From: CAWAMR01 sp963783095
Lineage (GTDB): Bacteria > Planctomycetota > Planctomycetia > Gemmatales > Gemmataceae
DNA length: 64,000 bases
Reading direction: 5' to 3'
Assembly (NCBI GenBank): GCA_963783095.1
Contig: CAWAMR010000008.1
Span: 690,529-754,528 of the forward strand
The notes under the pieces are model-generated. The model did no database searches. It was given only the letters and a program-made list of their open reading frames with translations, and was not told the DNA's origin. Every line of letters begins with the position of its first letter. Position 1 is the first letter of the stretch. The translations under genes were made by a program, and so were the position numbers. This document shows positions 8,588-19,374 of the stretch, in pieces.

Positions 8588-9044
8588 CGATAAGGCCCCT
8601 AGGCGAAACTGGTCAAATTCGAAATGAATTGCATCGACAAGGTGACCAGAGGTACCCCTTTTACAATAACCACATCAAAAACTAACTATTGCTATATGTA
8701 TCGCCCAGGCGATGACTGTTCAATAGGTAGCTAACCAGATTATTCGTTCCGATGTTGCTGGCAAGCAACCATTTTTCCGGAAAGGCACTGCAAGCATGTT
8801 GGCTTGCAGAAAACAGCACACTTGGCCGAATCAACGTCACGCTCAGCACAGGCTGGCGGTCTGAAATTGTCGTGTTGTTTTTGACGGCTGAACTTTCTCA
8901 ACGATATCTTTTCACGAGTTTCCCTTCCGGTCATCCGCATATTTCCTTCGATGCGATTTTCCGTTCCGTGAGGTCAGGAATATTCCCTTTCCGCCATTAC
9001 GGCCGACCCGCGTGTCCTTTCCTGGCGTGTGCGTAAAGCCGCCG
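8588..9044. other. Gene-free region
   Basis: Short ORFs here have no protein-like pattern or ribosome-binding site. The region should contain the divergent promoters of the membrane-protein gene (leftward) and the structured leader (rightward). I could not identify them with confidence. Confidence 0.4.
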
Positions 9045-9237
9045 CCGGGCCGGTCAATCACCGGCTTGCGTTGCGAAACAGCGTCGAGGTAAGGCGGCGA
9101 GCCGCCGACCTCGACAAGGGCCGTTTCGTTCTCACCCGGCGATTGACCGGTCGCAAGGGCTCCCGACTCTATCGGCTTTGTTTCGCACCCGGAAAGGCCG
9201 CGATGGTCGCGGTCTTCAAAGCAAGAAAGGAGTTCCT
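9045..9237 (+). ncRNA. Structured leader, copy A (candidate cis-acting RNA)
   Basis: Three stem-loops precede the ATG at 9238. Stem 1 pairs CCGGTCAATCACCGG (9050-9064) with CCGGCGATTGACCGG (9136-9150), one mismatch. It encloses CGAAAC/GTTTCG (9074-9079 with 9123-9128), GTCGAGGT/ACCTCGAC (9083-9090 with 9108-9115) and GGCGGC/GCCGCC (9093-9098 with 9101-9106). Stem 2 is CCGA-CTCTA-TCGG (9163-9175). Stem 3 is GGCCGCGA-TGG-TCGCGGTC (9196-9214). AAGGAG and the start codon follow. Copy B at 22557-22711 has the same order and several compensatory base changes, which supports pairing in RNA. A DNA-level function of the palindromes is the alternative. Confidence 0.65.
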
Positions 9238-9474
9238 ATGACCGCTTTCGACATCGATCTGAAAACCGAGCAACCCGATTGCATCTACGTGGAAATCGAT
9301 CGCCGGTTCAACATTGCCATCGTGCGCATTGAAACCGGCCTGTCCATGCGCTTTTACCCACGCACCGATGGCGAATTATGGGACGAGCCGTTCACCACCT
9401 TTGAAGTGAATGAACAGGAGATCGTTGCCCTCGAAGCAGAGATGGCATCCAACGCATCCGGGAGGCAGTCATGA
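9238..9474 (+). CDS. Small hypothetical protein, 78 aa
   Basis: The ATG at 9238 follows AAAGGAG and the structured leader copy A. The protein is acidic and probably beta-rich (IYVEIDRRFNIAIVRIETGL), with no cysteine, signal or membrane segment. It is the first of a run of short genes leading into the methylase-helicase. Its stop overlaps the ATG of the next small ORF (ATGA). The function is unknown. Confidence 0.65.
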   Translation: MTAFDIDLKTEQPDCIYVEIDRRFNIAIVRIETGLSMRFYPRTDGELWDEPFTTFEVNEQEIVALEAEMASNASGRQS

Positions 9475-9557
9475 CTCTTTACTTTTCGCAACTCATGCCC
9501 TCATTGCATGCACCTGTCGAGAAGGTGCTGGCCGACCTGGCCGCGATCGCGGCATGA
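9471..9557 (+). CDS. Very small ORF, 28 codons
   Basis: This ORF overlaps the preceding stop by ATGA, an arrangement typical of translational coupling. It encodes 28 aa ending in EKVLADLAAIAA. It may be the N-terminus of a frameshifted longer protein, or simply chance. Confidence 0.3.
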   Translation: MTLYFSQLMPSLHAPVEKVLADLAAIAA

Positions 9558-9752
9558 CCGGTCCGGGAGGAAGGCACCTGCGCGGCACGATCTTTGCTTT
9601 CGCCGCGGAACCTCGGCAATCCCGCCGCAGGGACAACTTTGAACCGTCGTTATCGGAAATGGCACGCAGGCCACAGCAGCTTTCCATTGACTTCACCGTG
9701 GATCGGCTGGTATCCGGGAACGAGGTTTCCGATCATCCCGAAGAAGATCCGC

Positions 9753-10067
9753 ATGCTGTACAAGACGATCGTTCTGGAATTGCTGGAACAGAATCCGGCA
9801 CTCCACCAGCAACTCCGCCGCGACCGCAAACTCCTGGCCGCGCTCAATCACTATTCGATGCAATTGAAGAAAAGCCACCGGGCGTGGAAGAATCGACTCT
9901 CCCAGGAGAAACCGCGGAGCGACGAGAGCCTGATGTCCAGCCAGGCGATGGAATTAGCGACCAAGGAAGTCGCGGATTCGCTTTCCGCATCTCCCAAGGA
10001 CGAGGACGCCCCGATTTCACTCGAATCGGCAATGGCGTATATCCGCAAACCTATACCGCCCGCGTAA
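9753..10067 (+). CDS. Conserved small plasmid protein, 104 aa
   Basis: The product starts MLYKTIVLELLEQNP and ends with SLESAMAYIRKPIPPA. It is helical and Lys/Arg/Gln-rich, and I recall this layout from many plasmid and integrative-element proteins located directly before a DarB-type methylase-helicase, as here. A longer overlapping open frame (9554 onward) on the same strand is a GC-rich shadow. The function is unknown; antirestriction or DNA processing is suggested only by the neighbour. Confidence 0.7.
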   Translation: MLYKTIVLELLEQNPALHQQLRRDRKLLAALNHYSMQLKKSHRAWKNRLSQEKPRSDESLMSSQAMELATKEVADSLSASPKDEDAPISLESAMAYIRKPIPPA

Positions 10068-13000
10068 GGTCGTCGCGGCACCAGCGGCACATTCACTTCG
10101 ACGCCCCTCACCTTCTCGACCCGCCCGATGAACCGGTTGTCACGCCACCCACTCACGAGGTCGGCGATTCTTCCCTGCATCCTTCTGCTTCATCGGCCTG
10201 CGAACCAGCGCTGCCTGCATCCATTGCCAGCGGCGAAAAATCCAAAGCCCGCGACATCCTGGCCGCGATCCGGACACTGAAGAACATTGAGGCGAACGCT
10301 CGACCAGCGACCTTCGAGGAAAAACAAACCCTGGCGAAATTCGCCGGCTTTGGGCCGGTCGCCCTCTCGATTTTTCCCGAACCCGTCCACGGGACGTTAC
10401 AAAGATGCCGGTTGGCAGGCGATCGGGACCGAACTGGCGACGCTGCTGTCTCCAGAGGAATACGACAGCCGCCAAGCGTACCACCTTCAATGCGTTCTAT
10501 ACATCTCCCATCGTCATCGCAGCGATGCACCAAGCCATCTCTCGCCTCGGCGTTCCCGGCGATGCACTGGTCCTTGAACCCGGTTGCGGCACCGGCAACT
10601 TCCTTGCTCTCGCTGCGAATACCATGCGTTTCATCGGCATCGAACTCGACAGCATTTCCGGACGCATCGCCAGGGCACTTCACCCCGGCCACGACATCCG
10701 CATCGAAAATTTCCGCGATACCAAGCTACCGGAAAACCGCATCGATGCCGTGATCGGCAACGTGCCCTTCGCCGATCTGAAGCTCGATTATCGCGGGCAA
10801 AGACTGTCGCTGCACGATTATTTCTTCGCCAAGTCGATCGATGCCTTGAAACCCGGCGGCGCGATGGCGCTGGTCACCACGCACTACACGCTCGACAAAC
10901 AGAACGCCGCCATCCGGGAATATCTTGCCTCGAAGGCCGACTTCGTCGGGGCCATTCGGCTACCTTCCGACGCTTTCAAGCGCGAAGGAACAGCGGTCGT
11001 GACCGACATTGTGTTTCTGCGCAAGCGGGCAGCGGGTGAGCCTGCCAAGCATAACGACCCGGATTGGCTCCAGGTTGCGCCCCTTACCATCGAAGGCGTC
11101 GAGATACCGGTCAACCGCTACTTCCTGAATAATCCTGACATGGTGCTGGGCACATGGAGCCGGAAAGACACGCTTTATGGCGGCGATTCCGCTTACAGTG
11201 TCATCGCGAGTGACGACTTGGCCGAACAACTCCACAATGCTATCCGCCGCCTTCCACAATTCGCTACCTTGCGGTCGCCCTCCGAAGAAAACTCGTCACG
11301 CCCACGCAGCGGCGATGCCGAATTCACCCCCCCTCCCCCACTCCGGCATATCGGCGAAGGACGTTTCTACCTCCGCGACGACCGTACCATCTGCCAAATC
11401 ATCGATGGGCAGGGAGTGCCAGTGACTTATGGCGGCATGCTCTTGAAGGGCAACGGCACGATGACCGGCAAACGGCTTGCCGCCCTGGTCGGCTTGCGCG
11501 ACCACGCCCGGAAGGTACTCGCGTCGCAGAACGAAGGCTGGCCGGAGGAACAGCGTCAAGAAGCCGCCGGGAACTCAACTTGGCCTATGACCGATTTGTG
11601 TCCGCCTACGGCCCCATCAACAAGACGACCTTCTCCGAAACCGCCGAGGGTACGGTCATCCGCCGCATGCCCAATCTGGTCGAAATTCCGCGAAGACCCC
11701 GACGCCATGCTAGTCATGTCGCTGGAAGAATACGATGAACTGACCGGCAAAGCGGCCAAGGCCGCCATCATGAAGAAAGATGTGGTCGGCAACACCCAGC
11801 CGATCACCTCGGTCGGAACTGCCGAGGAAGGGTTGTTGGTTTCCCTCAACCAGCGCGGGACGGTTGACCTACGGTTCATCGCCCAGCTTTACGGCCAGCC
11901 CGAGGAAAAGATTGTCGCCGAACTGGGTGACCTGATCTTCCGCGACCCGGAATCGAAGACATGGCAGACGGCGGACGTTTACCTGTCCGGCAATGTGCGC
12001 GCGAAGCTGGCCGTTGCCGAGCGCGCCGGTTCGGACTTTGCCGGCAACGCCGAGGCGCTGCGGGCGGTGCAGCCCGAAGACGTGCTGCCCGGCGACATCG
12101 ACGCCAATCTCGGTGCGCCGTGGATTCCAGCTTCCGACATCGAATCGTTCGCCGCTCTACTCTTCCACGTCGAACCCGGTTCTATCCGTATCGGCCACCT
12201 GAAGAAAGACGCGGAATGGAGCATCGATACCGATTACTCCGCCCAGCAATCCGTGGCCGTAACCTCCGACTTCGGTACGCCGCGCGTCAACGGCCTGGGC
12301 CTGCTCGAGCAGGCGCTCAACATGAAGATGCCGACTATTTACGACACCATATTTAACGGCGACCGCGAGCAGCGCATTGTAAACCAGGAAGCGACACTTG
12401 CCGCCCGCGAGAAGCAAAAACAGATCAAGGAAAAGTTCAAGTCGTGGGTCTTCGCCGAGCCGGACCGCACCGAACGGCTTGTGCGCATCTACAACGACAC
12501 CTACAACAATTTGCGTCCCCGCCTGTTCGATGGCTCGCATCTGGATTTTCCGGGGATGAGCCAAACGATTCAATTGCACGATCACCAGAAGGCCGCTGTC
12601 TGGCGCGGCATGAGTGCCGGCAACACATTACTGGCGCATGTCGTCGGCGCAGGTAAAACCTACACGATGGCGGCCACGGGCATGAAGATGAGGCAGGCGG
12701 GGTTAGTCAAGAAACCGGTCTATGTCGTGCCCAATCACTTGCTCGAACAGTTCTCGCGCGAATTCATGCAACTCTACCCCAACGCCAGGCTGCTCGTTGC
12801 CGCCAAGGAGGATCTCTCGCGCGACCGCCGCAAGTTCCTCACGGCGAAGATTGCCAGCGGCGAATGGGACGGCATCATCATGACGCACAGTTCCTTCGAG
12901 CGGATCGGCATGTCGCGCGAGCTACCAGGAACAGTTTCTGCGCGAGCAAATTAAGGAATACGACCAGTTGATTATCGATGCTGCAACCGGCGACACGTCG

Positions 13001-15247
13001 CGCGGCCACCGCAATATCATGAAGAACATCGAGAAACAGAAAGCGGCGCGCGAAGAACGGCTCAAGGACCTGCTGGCCGAGGACAAGAAGGATGACGGGC
13101 TGGTCTTCGATGAACTGGGCGTCGATCATATCTTCATTGACGAGGCGCATTATTTCAAGAATTTGGAGACACCAACCAAGATGCAGCGCGTGGCCGGTAT
13201 CCAAACCGACGGTTCCGAACGCGCCTTTGACATTTACATGAAAGCGCGTTACCTGCATCAGCGTCATCCCGGCCACGGGGTGACGTTCGCCACCGGCACG
13301 CCGATCTCCAACACGATGGTGGAGATGTATACCATGCAGCGCTTCCTTGACCCCGAGGGGCTGCGCCAGCGTGGCATCGAGCATTTCGACAGCTGGGCCG
13401 CAACCTTCGGCGAAGTCGTCGAGTCGATGGAAATCTCCCCGGATGGCGCGTCGCTGAAGCCGCGCAGCCGATTCGCCAAGTTCGTCAACATGCCGGAACT
13501 CCAGCAAATGTTCCGCGCCTTCGCCGATGTGCAGACCGCCGAGATGCTCAACCTTCCCGTGCCCCGCCTGGAAAGCGGCAAACCGGTTATCGTCGCCTCA
13601 CCCATGTCGGAAGCACAGCGCGTCTTGCAGCAGGAATTGGTCCAACGCTACGAGCGGTTGCGCTCGACAAAGGTAGACCCGAGGGAAGATAACGCCCCAA
13701 AGATCACCACCGATGGACGCAAGCTGTCGCTCGACGGCCGAATGCTGGCGGCAGGGGTGAAGGATTTTCCGGACTCGAAGGTGAATCGTCTGATCGAAAT
13801 TGTGGCCGGCATCTGGGATCGCAGCGCGGAGAAGCGCGGGACGCAGATGATTTTCTGCGACTTGGGGGTTCACCCGACGCAATGGGGCTACTGCGTTTAC
13901 GACGACATCGTCTGCAAGCTGGTGGCGCGTGGCATTCCTCGCGACCAGATCGCCACGATTGGCGATGCCGATTCCGATGCCAAGAAGCTGTCACTCTTCA
14001 AGAAAGTACGCAACGGGCAAATTCGCGTGCTGATCGGCAGCACCCAGAAATTAGGCACCGGCACCAACGTGCAGAAACGCCTAGTCGCTCTGCACCATCT
14101 GGACAGTCCCTGGAAACCCGCTGAAGTCGAGCAGCGCGAGGGGCGAATTCTCCGACAAGGGAATGAGAATGAGGAAGTGGCGATTTATCGCTATGTGACC
14201 CAAGGTTCTTTCGATTCTTACATGTGGCAGGCTCTGGAAACCAAAGCCCGCTTTATTGCGCAGGTCATGACCGGCGACAGCGTTGTCCGTCGTGCCGAGG
14301 ATATCGGCGGTCAGGAGCTTTCCTATGCGGAGGTAAAAGCTATTGCCTCCGGCAATCCCGCCGTCCTCACCCTGGCCGAGGCCGACGCTGAATTACAGCG
14401 GCTGACCATCCTCAAGAAAAACCATGCCGATGAGCAATACCTCGCTCGCCGCAGCCTGCGCGAACTGCCCATAACCATCGATCGGCTAAATGAGCGCATC
14501 GCCCACCTCAGCGCGGATATGGCGACCGTAGCAGCTCATGCGACCGACCCGATTATTATCGGCAACCGGCGCACCAACCACGAGAATGTCATGCACTTTC
14601 TGGGAGCGTCCCTGGATGCGTTGCCCGAGCATATGACCTCCTTGCGCCGATTCGAACTGGGCATCTATCGCGGTTTGCGCTTCGGGATTATTTTGCATCC
14701 CATGTTCGCTCCGGAAATCTACCTGGAAGGGAGCATCACTCGCCAGTCGATGCTTTCCAAGGATCATCCCGGACCCCGCGCCATCCTGAACGCCGTGGAA
14801 CGACTGGTGAACAGCTATGGTTCGCATTGCGACACGGCCCGCCAGGATCTGGCGATTGCCGAGGCCCAACTTCGCGATTATCAATCGAGGCTGGGTGTCC
14901 CATTCCCTCACGAATCCTACCTGTCGGAACTGGCAGCGCTGCGCGACCAGCTTAAAGCCGGGCTTTCTCATGCGACCCCTGAACTGGACGGTGCGCCGAT
15001 GTTGGTTTCTGAGGTGGCGGAGAAAATAAAGGCGCTCAAAGCCACCCATACCGTCGAGGCCACGCCGCAGCGCACCGGCAAACGCACCAGTTCGGCGGAA
15101 GAACCCGTCACAGCGCGCATCCGCCGCAGGGTCGTGGCCACTCAGTTCGAAGCAGCCTCGCCCGAACCGAAGGGTCTGGCCTTGCCCACTGACTTGATCA
15201 ACGAGAGCGACAACACCACCCTTCGGCGTTCGGGTTGGAACCGTTAA
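10068..15247 (+). CDS. DarB-like N6-adenine methylase / SNF2-type helicase (interrupted by frameshifts)
   Basis: The gene is spread over three frames but reads as one protein of about 1,700 aa. A methylase domain has the SAM motif EPGCGTGNFL and the catalytic-type IGNVPF (NPPF variant). A linker is followed by a superfamily-2 helicase with VGAGKT (near 12649), FIDEAHYFKN (near 13133), ATGTPISNTMVEM and QREGRILRQGNEN, then a C-terminal coiled region. One-base corrections near 10395, 10473, 11567, 11689 and 12922 restore continuity. This architecture matches phage P1 DarB and plasmid methylase-helicases, which protect incoming DNA from restriction. The start is uncertain: the frame is open far upstream and no clear start codon lies between 10068 and the first conserved block near 10229. 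Confidence 0.82.
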
Positions 15248-16311
15248 CCTCGATCGAACACACAAGCAGGAAGAATCATTACCCATCTCGACTGTGAAGT
15301 TTTTTGCTGAGTTCGGCTTTGACGATGCTGCTTTAAGGCAAACTCTCCCAGGGGTTCGTTGACAGGCTGCTCCAGAAGCACGAAGAACTTATGGAGCTTA
15401 GCGATGAAACGCCAAGGCTTCTGCCAACGTCTTCCGATGAGTGGGCCGCGCGAAGTTCTCATGAATGATTTCGCTGAGTGAAAAATGCAATCACTTCATT
15501 TCGGCCTATTAATAGGTAGAGGCGACCGGCATGACAGGATGAGTGTGTACCGGCTGGCAATCGGGCATCAATTCATCGGAGTGCTACTGAATTTCGCCAA
15601 TTCAACTAAGCTACACCAAACCTTCATTTTGTTTTTCGTGCCACACATTAGAATTAAGTAGTACACACACCGAATCCGGTCGCGAACAGACTCGCCATTT
15701 GCAGTAACCCCCTTAGTTTACCGACAATTGGCATTGCGTGGTTTTGTGCTGACGTTCAACAAGATTGAACGCCTTGCTATCTCCTATAGTGAGAGATTCC
15801 ATGAGTGCGATGGAAAAGTTGTGTCGCTTGGTCTTTCCTTTCAGGCGACCCATTGGTTACGTAAACGGCCCTACGATCACAATTGACATGCTGGTAATGC
15901 TTTTTGATCAATCGAGAGCCTTTTCGCAACTTTGTCGCTATAAACGCGGCACCAAGATAACGCCATTCAGTGCGCATGCTTCGTGAAGTCATAATGATTA
16001 GTGAAAAATTCGCGCCGAAAATCGAATCTATCCGAACTCGAGTGTGTTGGTATGTCTTACCCATCGTCGGTCAGGTTCAGCGATGTTTTACCGCTCGGGC
16101 ACTTCGACACGAGGTCATGAAGTTTTGCGGCAAGGCAGCCAAATTACCTGACGGCCTCGATTCATTAGGTCTTATTCTCCTCTTGACCATACTGGTCAAG
16201 CGTTTTGCGCGGAACAACAGCAGCTAGCGCCACTCCAAATCACTTCAATGAGCTCACAAAAGCGATTGGAGAAAAAGACTGGCGTTTAGCCGACTTGGCC
16301 TTCAAAAAATG
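15248..16311. other. Long region without a recognisable gene
   Basis: The base composition is lower in GC than the flanks, and ORFs up to 95 codons on both strands show no protein-like pattern. It may be degraded mobile-element DNA. I see no inverted repeats or RNA gene. Confidence 0.4.
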
Positions 16312-16680
16312 TTACCGCCTATGTGCCTGATCGTCACTGCGACGACGCTCCAATACGCTCTGCAATGCGGGCGACGCGGCAATGATGTCGTTGAATTCCT
16401 TCACGTCGATCGATTGATTTTCATACAGTTGCTTAGTTGCCTGAAACCCGCTTTGTAAACGGTCAACGCGGTGCCGCTTTGCTTCCTCAGTTAACTTTTC
16501 AAACACCCGGAGGAATTCTTCTTTGGTCGGCGGCTGATACAGGCGCTTAAGATCGGGATCCTCGAGAGCATGCGGGTCGACACGGAGCAGATCTTCTTTT
16601 GCATCCCGCAAGAATCTCAATTCCAGTTCGTAGATTTCATCGTCACTAATCGTTAGTTGGGGATGATGGGTGTCGGTCAT
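16312..16680 (-). CDS. Hypothetical helical protein, 122 aa
   Basis: AAGGAGG lies 6 bases before the start on the minus strand, so the start is secure. The product is soluble, charged and mainly helical (ELELRFLRDAKEDLLR), with a Pro-Pro-Thr segment introducing a second helical block. No enzyme motif is visible. It stands alone, without an operon partner, in an otherwise gene-poor stretch. I do not recognise the family. Confidence 0.6.
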   Translation of the reverse strand: MTDTHHPQLTISDDEIYELELRFLRDAKEDLLRVDPHALEDPDLKRLYQPPTKEEFLRVFEKLTEEAKRHRVDRLQSGFQATKQLYENQSIDVKEFNDIIAASPALQSVLERRRSDDQAHRR

Positions 16681-16856
16681 ACTTCCTCCTTGAAGGACGA
16701 TGTTGGAACTTCAATACTCCGTTTCCTGGAGAAAACTACCACAATTAGAGCATTCAATCAAATGAATTCTTTGTTACGATCCTATGAATTGTCAGCGGAG
16801 ATCCGTTCTCCTGCTTGCTTTGAAAACTAGGGAAATCTAAAGGGTTAGGTGGACGT

Positions 16857-17342
16857 GTGCAAAAATCCTACGGGTCACACAGAACTACGTCAATCTTCGG
16901 AGTTGTGAAATGCAACCTCGGAATTCCGTGTGCGAACAATGCTTGCCTGAATGACGCTCCCGTGCTACCAGCGTCCTTCGGAATTGTTGCAAATAGGGAT
17001 GGAATGGAGCAGCCTTTTATCGCTATCGGCCAAGCACCCTGGGCGGAGCAATGCGCCCAGGTTGGCGATCTGAACTATCGCATCGACGCCGTGCGCGAGT
17101 GCCAGGCATTCATTCAGGCCATCCGGAACTATCTTGGTTGGGAGCCCCCGGGTGCCCGGTTGGACGTCATGGGTTTCGATCATGAAGACGGCACCTATTT
17201 CGAGGTCGTCTGCTTTTTCGATGCCAAAAACAGAACCGCCGCTGAGTTTGCCCGCCATTGCGAAAGACAGGCACCGCATACCTGGGCGGAAGGGGGTGTC
17301 AAACCTCCGCCTCCCTACATTCCCAGCCAACGATGCAGGTAA
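16857..17342 (+). CDS. Hypothetical protein, up to 161 aa
   Basis: The frame opens with GTG at 16857, but an ATG at 17004 (MEQPFIAIGQ) is at least as likely, because the first 49 codons have little protein character. The C-terminal part looks genuine, with DVMGFDHEDGTYFEVVCFF and a proline-rich tail. No known motif was found and function is unknown. It sits next to, but not in an operon with, the PIN/antitoxin pair on the opposite strand. Confidence 0.45.
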   Translation: MQKSYGSHRTTSIFGVVKCNLGIPCANNACLNDAPVLPASFGIVANRDGMEQPFIAIGQAPWAEQCAQVGDLNYRIDAVRECQAFIQAIRNYLGWEPPGARLDVMGFDHEDGTYFEVVCFFDAKNRTAAEFARHCERQAPHTWAEGGVKPPPPYIPSQRCR

Positions 17343-17452
17343 CCCGACCGCTGGGCTCGCTGGGCACGGTTGTCGGCGGTTGCGTTCAACGCCATTTCCA
17401 AGCCGACTGTAACCCGTGTTCGCGTTTCCTGGCCCACTAATAGAATTTTGAT

Positions 17453-17886
17453 CTACGCTGCTGCAGGGTCCGTGATGGTCAGGCCGGAATAACGCTGGAA
17501 ATCCGCGCTATTGAACGTAAGGATTCTCGAAAGCCCATGCGTCCGCATGGCTGCCACCAATCTGGCATCATGCGCCGATTTTCCCTGGCATTGATGCGTG
17601 ACCGCCAGCGACTCCCATTCCCCGTACAAGGTTGGCTGGTCAGGAAGAAACGACGTGAACGTCTTGAGTCTGGCGACTTCGGCTTGACACGCCGGGACCG
17701 AAAGGCGAGGCCGTTTACGGCCAGCGGCCGAGTGGCAACTACCCAAAACTCGTAGATGGTTTGCGGCACGATGGCAAAGACTTCGCCCCGTTTTTTCAGT
17801 TCTGTCAGCGCTGCTTTGGCAAGAGCGTGCTGAACGTGTGTGGGATCGGCCAATCGTAGCGCGATGTTCGCATCGAGCAGAATCAT
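17453..17886 (-). CDS. PIN-domain toxin, VapC type (frameshifted)
   Basis: The N-terminal frame starts MILLDANIALRLADP, with the first conserved PIN aspartate at residue 5, and continues through the conserved IYEFWVVATRP. After a frameshift near 17697 the other frame supplies the C-terminus, including SAHDARLVAAMRTHG (the DA/R-type acidic site of PIN domains) and ILTFNSADFQRY. Corrected, it is a normal-length VapC of about 144 aa. VapC toxins are Mg-dependent endoribonucleases, often cutting tRNA. The upstream antitoxin gene overlaps by ATGA, confirming the pair. Whether this copy is functional depends on whether the frameshift is real. Confidence 0.78.
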
Positions 17887-18170
17887 CGCTGCGCGTTCTC
17901 CCGTTCCCCATACTTGGCCTCGTAGCTGTCGTCCAGTGTGAAGCCGAGCGGGTAGCGGTCGGCCCGCGATTCAACCTCTTTCATCCAGACCTCAAATTCC
18001 TTCTGCCACTGATCGCCCTTCAGGGGTTCTTCGCGGACCCCCGGTGGCGGCAGAATAATGCGAGCGACCGGCCGGCCCGCTTCGGTAATGAGGAATTCTT
18101 CACCGGAAGCGAGCGCTTGCAGGATATGCGGAAGTTGATTGGCTAAGTCTACGGTCGGTATGGTGGTCAT
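17883..18170 (-). CDS. Phd/YefM-type antitoxin
   Basis: The ATG at 18170 gives a 95-aa protein beginning MTTIPTVDLANQLPHILQ and continuing with GEEFLITEAGRPVARIIL, the standard N-terminal DNA-binding fold of Phd/YefM antitoxins. The C-terminal half should bind and neutralise the toxin. The stop overlaps the PIN-domain start by four bases. Upstream codons to 18236 are unlikely to be translated. It should autoregulate the pair by binding its own promoter. Confidence 0.82.
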   Translation of the reverse strand: MTTIPTVDLANQLPHILQALASGEEFLITEAGRPVARIILPPPGVREEPLKGDQWQKEFEVWMKEVESRADRYPLGFTLDDSYEAKYGERENAQR

Positions 18171-18254
18171 GGCGCACTCATTCTGGCTAATGTTATAATA
18201 ATAACACGCTTTTTCTTGGTCTGACAAGCACAACATTCATTTCTTAATTCTTGA

Positions 18255-18788
18255 TTAACGGTCCTTCTTGGCCTTCATGGCCCCGGCCTCGGCGATTCGC
18301 TCGATTTGATCGGCGTAAAACAATTCTGCGATGGGTTCGTACCAGCCCGTGTCGGCCAATCTCTCGACGACGAACGCTCTTGGGACTTCCAGTCCCACAT
18401 AGAGCGCGCCTCTTGAATCCAGGCAATGTCCCTTTTCGGCTATGACGACTTCCACAGCTTCGAGAGTGAAGTCCACCACTCGACCATCCTGCATGACAAT
18501 CCAACTATGCTCGGCCGCTTCCAGCAACCCCTTTTGGACCAAAACAAATCCCTCGAAATATCGACTTCCGTTGACTTGAGCACAAAACTCCTGGGAATTG
18601 TAATAGCAGTCCTGCGCTTTTGGCCTGTGTTTCATTTTCCATTTCTTCGCCATCGGAAATTCGTCCGAATTCGCCCGCCCTTCAAACCACATTCCTTTTT
18701 CCAAGAGTAAGACCGGCAGCCCCGTCTGGCCGGTGTCCCTAAGGTACGTTGCCAGCCAATGGAGATATGACTCCATTTCGTTTTTCAT
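18255..18788 (-). CDS. Hypothetical protein, 177 aa
   Basis: I choose the ATG at 18788 (MKNEMESYLHWLA); 27 further codons upstream are open but poorly coding. The conserved-looking core has CYYNSQEFCAQ, RYFEGFVLV, EHSWIVMQDGRVVDFTLE and a final LFYADQIERIAE. This resembles a family of uncharacterised bacterial proteins with an EG...HaW...dG.vvD pattern. There is no signal peptide or known catalytic motif. It lies on the minus strand between the relaxase region and the antitoxin gene, possibly under its own promoter. Confidence 0.65.
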   Translation of the reverse strand: MKNEMESYLHWLATYLRDTGQTGLPVLLLEKGMWFEGRANSDEFPMAKKWKMKHRPKAQDCYYNSQEFCAQVNGSRYFEGFVLVQKGLLEAAEHSWIVMQDGRVVDFTLEAVEVVIAEKGHCLDSRGALYVGLEVPRAFVVERLADTGWYEPIAELFYADQIERIAEAGAMKAKKDR

Positions 18789-18894
18789 CGTAATCCTAAC
18801 CACGCTCAGCCATAAACCACGTCCACCATTTCCAGAATGGACATTGACACATCTTGTGCTTCGCGACAAGCTGCCAATCAGCGGATGTTGGCCC

Positions 18895-19374
18895 TCAAAA
18901 CCCCAGGAACTTCCAAGCCGCCTCCGGCGCGACGGGCATAATCTCGATGCGGTTCACCACGCATTGACCGGCGCTCGCGGCCTGCGATTCGCCTTCATCC
19001 ATCTCGCGGATATACGTCACGCGCTGCCGCATCAGGCCCCGGTCGTAGAGCGACATCCCCTCGTCGAGCAGCGCGTTGAGGTTTCGGCCACGGATGCGCA
19101 CGCCATACAATTCCCCCGCAGAAAACAGCAGCATGATGCCCATCGACGGCAAAAACCGCGACGGCCCGAGCCAGTTGTAGGGGACGGATACCGTGTCGCC
19201 TTCCTTGATTCGCACCAGTTGCAGATTGACCGCGCGGTCGCGGACGCCGCGCAGGTAGCCGAAACATTGGCCCTCCGCTTCATCCTCGATTTCGGACGCA
19301 ACCGGGTCGGCCATCGGCAACACCGTTGGCTGCTTCAATCCAAGCCTCTGTAACAATTCACGATTCTCGCCCAT
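18895..19374 (-). CDS. Relaxase-linked hypothetical protein, 159 aa
   Basis: The start at 19374 overlaps the end of the relaxase gene by 17 bases, indicating co-transcription and probably translational coupling. The product is beta-rich and soluble (LVRIKEGDTVSVPYNWLGPS, MGIMLLFSAGELYGVRIRGR). It resembles the small uncharacterised protein often encoded just after MobF relaxases on plasmids. A role in mobilisation is inferred from position only. Confidence 0.65.
   Translation of the reverse strand: MGENRELLQRLGLKQPTVLPMADPVASEIEDEAEGQCFGYLRGVRDRAVNLQLVRIKEGDTVSVPYNWLGPSRFLPSMGIMLLFSAGELYGVRIRGRNLNALLDEGMSLYDRGLMRQRVTYIREMDEGESQAASAGQCVVNRIEIMPVAPEAAWKFLGF

Noticed and set aside
9410..9752. 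Long open frame running from 9410 through 10753
   Set aside because: Its first part has low-complexity Arg/Pro text and overlaps a better gene (9753-10067) in another frame. Only the part after about 10200 is coding.
15765..16227. Short ORFs between the methylase-helicase and the gene at 16312
   Set aside because: Mixed composition, overlapping on both strands, no ribosome-binding site or motif.
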